Shown here: positions 60,259-64,000 of the stretch, piece after piece
Position numbering within the stretch: position 1 is the first letter of the stretch
Layout: each line of letters starts with the position of its first letter
The notes under the pieces: model-generated
The model's database searches: none
Told to the model about the DNA's origin: nothing
What the model saw: the letters and a program-made list of their open reading frames with translations, nothing else
From: Nonomuraea rhodomycinica
GTDB lineage: Bacteria > Actinomycetota > Actinomycetes > Streptosporangiales > Streptosporangiaceae
Direction: 5' to 3'
NCBI RefSeq assembly: GCF_013363995.1
Contig: NZ_JABWGO010000008.1
Span: 124,001 to 188,000, forward strand
DNA length: 64,000 bases
Position numbers and translations under genes: made by a program

Positions 60259-61082
60259 GTGCGCGCCGGGGCCGGTGGGCGGACCGGCAGGGTGTAGGTG
60301 TCGCCGCGGTCGAGGTGGACGACGCGGTCGGCGTGGCCGGAGCGCTCCATGTGCTCGCGGAAGTCGTCCAGGCCCGAGCTGAAGACCGTGTAGTCGTCGT
60401 AGTGGACGGGCAGCACCCGCCGGGGGCTGATCAGGTCCACCCAGTCGGCCCCCTGCCGGCCGTCCATGGTGACCATGAGCGCGCCGAGCAGCTTGGTGCC
60501 GCCCAGGTGGACGATGCCCACGTCCAGGTCGGGGAAGCGTCTGGGGATCTGGTGCAGGCGGCGGTCCATCAGGGTGTCGCCGCTGATGTGCAGGCGCAGG
60601 TCGACGCGGCCCTCGCGGCGGAACTCCAGCACGCTGCCCATCACCGGCGGCAGCAGCGCCTCGGCCGGGCCGGGGGCGTGCCGGGCCGGCACGGCGGTCA
60701 CCGTGAGCGCGTCGGTGCCGTTGCGCAGCTGGTGCTCCTGCCAGGTCCTCAGGCCGACGGCCCGCTCGAAGCCCTGCTTCCTGAGCCGCCGGGCGGCGTG
60801 CGGCGTCGTGATGACGGGCGTGGCCTGGTCGAGGCCGGCGCGGGCCACGCGGTCCCAGTGGTCGCCGTGCAGGTGCGACAGGACGACCGCGTCCAGCGGC
60901 GGCAGGTCCTCCACCTCCATGGCCGGGTCGAGGAGGCGGCGCGAGGTGAGGCCGTAGCCGAGGTGGGCGCGCTGCCCGCGGTGCAGGAAGTTGGGGTCGG
61001 TGAGCAGGGTGAAGCCGTTGTACCGGATCAGGGTGGTGGCGTTGCCGATGAACAGCACGCTTCCACCGTCGGCCTTCCGCAT
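60255..61082 (-). CDS. MBL fold metallo-hydrolase (UlaG-like)
   Basis: 275 aa. The metal motif is SHLHGDHWD (HxHxDH), with 'ISGDTLMD' and 'VLPVHYDDYTVF' supplying the remaining ligands, as in UlaG/YfiA-type lactonases and phosphodiesterases. GAGGGGG precedes the ATG. It ends on a TAG that overlaps, as CTAG, the stop of the convergent EEP gene. Substrate unknown. A larger frame to 61577 is a shadow. Confidence 0.88.
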   Translation of the reverse strand: MRKADGGSVLFIGNATTLIRYNGFTLLTDPNFLHRGQRAHLGYGLTSRRLLDPAMEVEDLPPLDAVVLSHLHGDHWDRVARAGLDQATPVITTPHAARRLRKQGFERAVGLRTWQEHQLRNGTDALTVTAVPARHAPGPAEALLPPVMGSVLEFRREGRVDLRLHISGDTLMDRRLHQIPRRFPDLDVGIVHLGGTKLLGALMVTMDGRQGADWVDLISPRRVLPVHYDDYTVFSSGLDDFREHMERSGHADRVVHLDRGDTYTLPVRPPAPART

Positions 61083-61114
61083 GACGCGAACCCCCTCGTT
61101 GGCCGGGACGTGGG

Positions 61115-62362
61115 CTACTCCGCGACCGACGCGCGGCTCCTGCGCGGCCCGAAGTAACGCCAGAAGAAGTTGACCAGGACGCTGGTCCGGTTGCGCCCGC
61201 CGAGCAGGTAGGCGACGTGCAGGAAGATCCAGGCCAGCCAGGCGGGCAGGCCCCGGAAGGTGAAGCCGTTGGGGAGCTGCACGACGGCCGCGAACCGGCC
61301 GACGATCGCCATGATCCCGGGGTCGCGGTAGTGGAACGGCACGGTGGGACGTCCCGTCGCCGCGGCGACGATCTGCCGGCCGGCGTGCCTGCCCATCTGG
61401 ATGGCGGGCTGGGCGAGCTGCGGCAGCGGCTCGGGCGGCAGCGCGAGGTCGCCGACGACGAACACCTCGGGATGCTCGCTCAGGTTCAGCCGTTCGGTGA
61501 CGACGACCCGGCCGCCCTTGCCCTGGGGCAGGCCGCAGTCGGCGATCTCCTTGGGCGCGGTCACGCCGAGCGCCCACACGGTGACGTCGCTGTGCAGGCG
61601 AGTGCCGTCGGACAGCACGACGGCGTCCGGCTCGACCGAGGCGACGGTGGCGCCGAGGCGCAGCCGCACCTCGCGCTCGCGCAGGTCGCGCGCGGCGGCG
61701 TCGCGCAGGTGCGGCTTGTACGGCGCGAGCACGTAGTCGAACCGCTCGACCAGGGTGATGCTGGTCTGCTCGGGCCTGATCTCGGGGTAGGTCAGCGGGA
61801 TCGTCCGCATGCGCAGCTCGGCCATGGAGCCCGCGATCTCGACGCCCGTCGCGCCGCCGCCGACGACCACCACGTGGGTGGTGGGCCGCTTGCCCATGGC
61901 GGTCTCCTCCAGGCAGGTCTGGAGCCGCTGGCGCAGCGCCTTGGCGTCGCGCACGGAGTACAGGGGCAGCGCGTTCTTCTCGGCGCCCTCGATGGACAGC
62001 CAGTTCGTGCTGACCCCGGTGCCCATGACGAGGTAGTCGTAGTCGAGGACGGCGCCGTCGGTCAGCTGCACCTGCTTCTGGTCGAGGAGCAGCTTGCCGA
62101 GGCCGGCGGGGTGCACGCGGACGGTGGGGTACTTCGCGGCGAAGGCGCGCAGCGGGTAGGTCACGTCGCCGGCGGCCATGGCGGCCGTCGCCACCTGGTA
62201 CAGCAGCGGCTGGAAGGTGGTGTAGGGGTTGTGGTCGACGATCGTGACCCTGGCGCCGGCGCGGGCGAGCTCGCGGACGGCGCTGAGCCCGCCGAAGCCT
62301 CCGCCCACCACGACGACGTGCGGCGGTCTGCCCGTCCGCTTCTGCCGCATTGCGTCCATCAT
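61115..62362 (-). CDS. ndh: Type II NADH:quinone oxidoreductase (NDH-2)
   Basis: 415 aa from ATG 62362; the ATG at 62359 or GTG at 62365 are near alternatives (AAGGGG upstream), and longer frames to 62410 have less support. FAD motif 'VVVVGGGFGGLSAVRELA', NADH motif 'VVVVGGGATGVEIAGSMAEL', 'VFVVGDLA' and 'QPAIQMGRHAGRQI'. A C-terminal membrane-binding helix-rich tail ends in FGPRRSRASVAE. It feeds electrons to menaquinone without pumping protons. Located between ctaD and an MBL hydrolase. Confidence 0.93.
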   Translation of the reverse strand: MMDAMRQKRTGRPPHVVVVGGGFGGLSAVRELARAGARVTIVDHNPYTTFQPLLYQVATAAMAAGDVTYPLRAFAAKYPTVRVHPAGLGKLLLDQKQVQLTDGAVLDYDYLVMGTGVSTNWLSIEGAEKNALPLYSVRDAKALRQRLQTCLEETAMGKRPTTHVVVVGGGATGVEIAGSMAELRMRTIPLTYPEIRPEQTSITLVERFDYVLAPYKPHLRDAAARDLREREVRLRLGATVASVEPDAVVLSDGTRLHSDVTVWALGVTAPKEIADCGLPQGKGGRVVVTERLNLSEHPEVFVVGDLALPPEPLPQLAQPAIQMGRHAGRQIVAAATGRPTVPFHYRDPGIMAIVGRFAAVVQLPNGFTFRGLPAWLAWIFLHVAYLLGGRNRTSVLVNFFWRYFGPRRSRASVAE

Positions 62363-62463
62363 CACGAGGTGCCCCTTCCGGCGTGTCGGCCCACCCCGTG
62401 CATATGGCACCTCAGGCCGCCCTTAAACCACTTCATCCGCTTCCGCGCGGCTCCCGCGCCGGG

Positions 62464-64000
62464 TCAGGCGGCCTTGTCCAGGGGCTCGCGCGGGTAGTGC
62501 AGATCGAAGGCGGGCCGTTCGGAGCGGATGGGCGGCATGAACGTGAAGTTGTGCCGCGGCGGCGGGCAGGAGGTCGCCCATTCGAGCGAGTTGCCGAAGC
62601 CCCACGGGTCGTCCACCGTGATCCGCGGGGCCCGCCGGGCGGTCTTCCAGACGTTGTAGATGAACGGGAGCGTGGACAGGCCCAGCAGGAACGCGCCGAG
62701 CGAGGAGATCTGGTTCAGCGTGGTGAAGCCGTCGGCGGCGCTGTAGTCGGCGTAGCGGCGCGGGAACCCGGCGACCCCCAGCCAGTGCTGGATGAGGAAC
62801 GTGGTGTGGAAGCCGATGAACAGCATCCAGAAGTGGACCAGGCCGAGCCGGTTGTCCAGCATGCGGCCGGTCATCTTGGGCCACCAGAAGTAGAAGCCGG
62901 CGAACATCGCGAAGACCACGGTGCCGAACACCACGTAGTGGAAGTGGGCCACCACGAAGTAGGTGTCGCTGATGTGGAAGTCCAGCGGCGGCGAGGCCAG
63001 GATGACCCCGGTCAGCCCGCCGAGCAGGAACGTCACGAGGAAGCCGATGGCGAACATCATCGGCGCGGCGAAACTCAGATGGCCGCGCCACATCGTGCCG
63101 ATCCAGTTGAAGAACTTCACCCCGGTCGGCACCGCGATGAGGAACGTCATGAACGAGAAGAACGGCAGCAGCACCTGACCGGTCGGGAACATGTGGTGCG
63201 CCCACACGGTCATCGACAGGCCGGCGATCGCGATCGTCGCCCCCACCAGGCCGACGTAGCCGAACAGCGGCTTGCGGGAGAAGACCGGGATGACCTCGGT
63301 GATGATCCCGAAGAACGGCAGCGCGATGATGTAGACCTCGGGATGGCCGAAGAACCAGAACAGGTGCTGCCACAGGATCGGCCCGCCGTTGGCCGCGTCG
63401 TAGACGTGCGTGCCGAACTTCCGGTCGATCTCCAGCGCCAGCAGCGCGGCGGCCAACACCGGGAACGCCATGAGCACGAGCATGCTGGTCAGCAGCGTGT
63501 TCCAGGTGAAGATCGGCATGCGGAACATCGTCATGCCGGGCGCCCGCATGCAGATGATCGTGGTGATGAAGTTGACCGAGCCGAGGATCGTGCCGAGGCC
63601 GGACATCACCAGCCCCATGATCCAGAAGTCGCCGCCGATGCTGGGCGAGAAGGTGATCGACGACAGCGGCGTGTAGGCGAACCAGCCGAAGTCCGCCGCC
63701 CCGAGGGGCGCCACGAAGCTCCAGAGCGTGATCAGCCCGCCGAACAGGAACAGCCAGTACGCCACCGCGTTCAGCCGCGGGAACGCCACGTCCGGCGCGC
63801 CGATCTGCAGCGGCATGATGACGTTGGCGAACCCGGCGAACAGCGGCGTGGCGAACAGCAGCAGCATGATCACGCCGTGGTTGGTGAAGAGCTGGTTGTA
63901 CTGCTGGGCCGTGACGACCTGGAGCCCCGGCTCGAACAGCTCGGCCCTGATGATCATCGCCATCACGCCGGCCACGAGGAAGAAGCCGAAGGACGTCATG
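62464..64000 (-). CDS. ctaD: Cytochrome c oxidase subunit I (partial, N-terminus beyond the window)
   Basis: 511 or more codons; the open frame reaches the right edge, and the visible in-frame ATG at 63999 is not likely the true start since CtaD is usually about 550-580 aa. The CuB-haem a3 site is visible: 'FWFFGHPEVYIIALPFFG' with the His-Tyr pair, and the 'VWAHHMFPTG' histidines. 'FVVAHFHYVVFGTVV' carries the low-spin and high-spin haem ligands. It reduces oxygen and pumps protons in the aa3 complex. Ends GLDKAA-like at 62464, 102 bases upstream of NDH-2. Confidence 0.95.
   Translation of the reverse strand, partial: MTSFGFFLVAGVMAMIIRAELFEPGLQVVTAQQYNQLFTNHGVIMLLLFATPLFAGFANVIMPLQIGAPDVAFPRLNAVAYWLFLFGGLITLWSFVAPLGAADFGWFAYTPLSSITFSPSIGGDFWIMGLVMSGLGTILGSVNFITTIICMRAPGMTMFRMPIFTWNTLLTSMLVLMAFPVLAAALLALEIDRKFGTHVYDAANGGPILWQHLFWFFGHPEVYIIALPFFGIITEVIPVFSRKPLFGYVGLVGATIAIAGLSMTVWAHHMFPTGQVLLPFFSFMTFLIAVPTGVKFFNWIGTMWRGHLSFAAPMMFAIGFLVTFLLGGLTGVILASPPLDFHISDTYFVVAHFHYVVFGTVVFAMFAGFYFWWPKMTGRMLDNRLGLVHFWMLFIGFHTTFLIQHWLGVAGFPRRYADYSAADGFTTLNQISSLGAFLLGLSTLPFIYNVWKTARRAPRITVDDPWGFGNSLEWATSCPPPRHNFTFMPPIRSERPAFDLHYPREPLDKAA

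Overview
The window is a chromosomal segment of a high-GC actinomycete. Protein-coding frames show the strong G/C third-position bias of Actinobacteria. F420-type and luciferase-like enzymes, a cytochrome aa3/bd respiratory mix, an Lrp/TetR/LacI-rich regulator set, an MsiK-type shared ABC ATPase and many apparently leaderless genes point the same way. A Streptosporangiales-type genome such as Nonomuraea or a relative is my guess, not a proof. I see no tRNA, rRNA, CRISPR array, prophage or intact insertion sequence.

Layout. (1) 1-9062: a sugar-acid catabolism and uptake locus. It has an enolase-superfamily dehydratase end, a DHDPS-family aldolase, an SDR, a KDG-type PfkB kinase, an ABC importer without its own ATPase, and a large secreted beta-helix protein of GH141 type. 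The genes are joined by GTGA or short overlaps and closed by a strong hairpin. (2) 9233-14111: a degenerate OSBS/NSAR-like enolase-fold protein coupled to an MFS exporter, then a TetR regulator and a DHA2 exporter divergent around an array of five operators. (3) 14124-21596: a tightly overlapped five-gene operon on the minus strand, SWIM - DUF5691 - MoxR AAA+ - DUF5682 - VWA. It is a conserved-looking system of unknown function and the best candidate for new biology here. (4) 21677-26093: cupin, LigD-type DNA ligase, Lrp, LLM oxidoreductase with a deaminase, and a hydrolase. (5) 26175-28783: cydAB preceded by a 29-codon membrane peptide gene. (6) 28970-35731: small regulators and enzymes, including a rearrangement scar near 33.5-33.65 kb that leaves a truncated hydrolase and a 15-codon oxidoreductase stub. 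(7) 35967-39477: aldehyde dehydrogenase, type II glutamine synthetase and hemerythrin protein. (8) 39510-43863: an unusual FtsH-like protease with a lipoprotein partner, and a CMD-family protein behind a long leader that can fold onto its own ribosome-binding site. (9) 43885-49209: a TetR-controlled diiron protein, two paralogous SLT-type wall enzymes, glutathione peroxidase and a lower-GC two-gene islet with DUF4265. (10) 49354-64000: HxlR-controlled flavoprotein, two-component system, acyltransferase/hydrolase pair, LacI, MsiK-type ATPase, SDR, EEP hydrolase, MBL hydrolase, NDH-2 and the 3' part of ctaD.

How it fits together. The importer at 2.9-6.0 kb lacks an ATPase, and the MsiK-like ATPase at 56.9 kb could energise it. 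Respiration is represented by cydAB, ctaD, NDH-2 and a second NDH-like flavoprotein. Two genome-wide habits recur. First, at least 14 genes have a TANNNT -10 box 5-7 bases before the start codon and no Shine-Dalgarno, so they are probably leaderless. Second, short tandem repeats of 18-36 bp arise inside or at the very 3' ends of genes, in two cases duplicating the stop codon.
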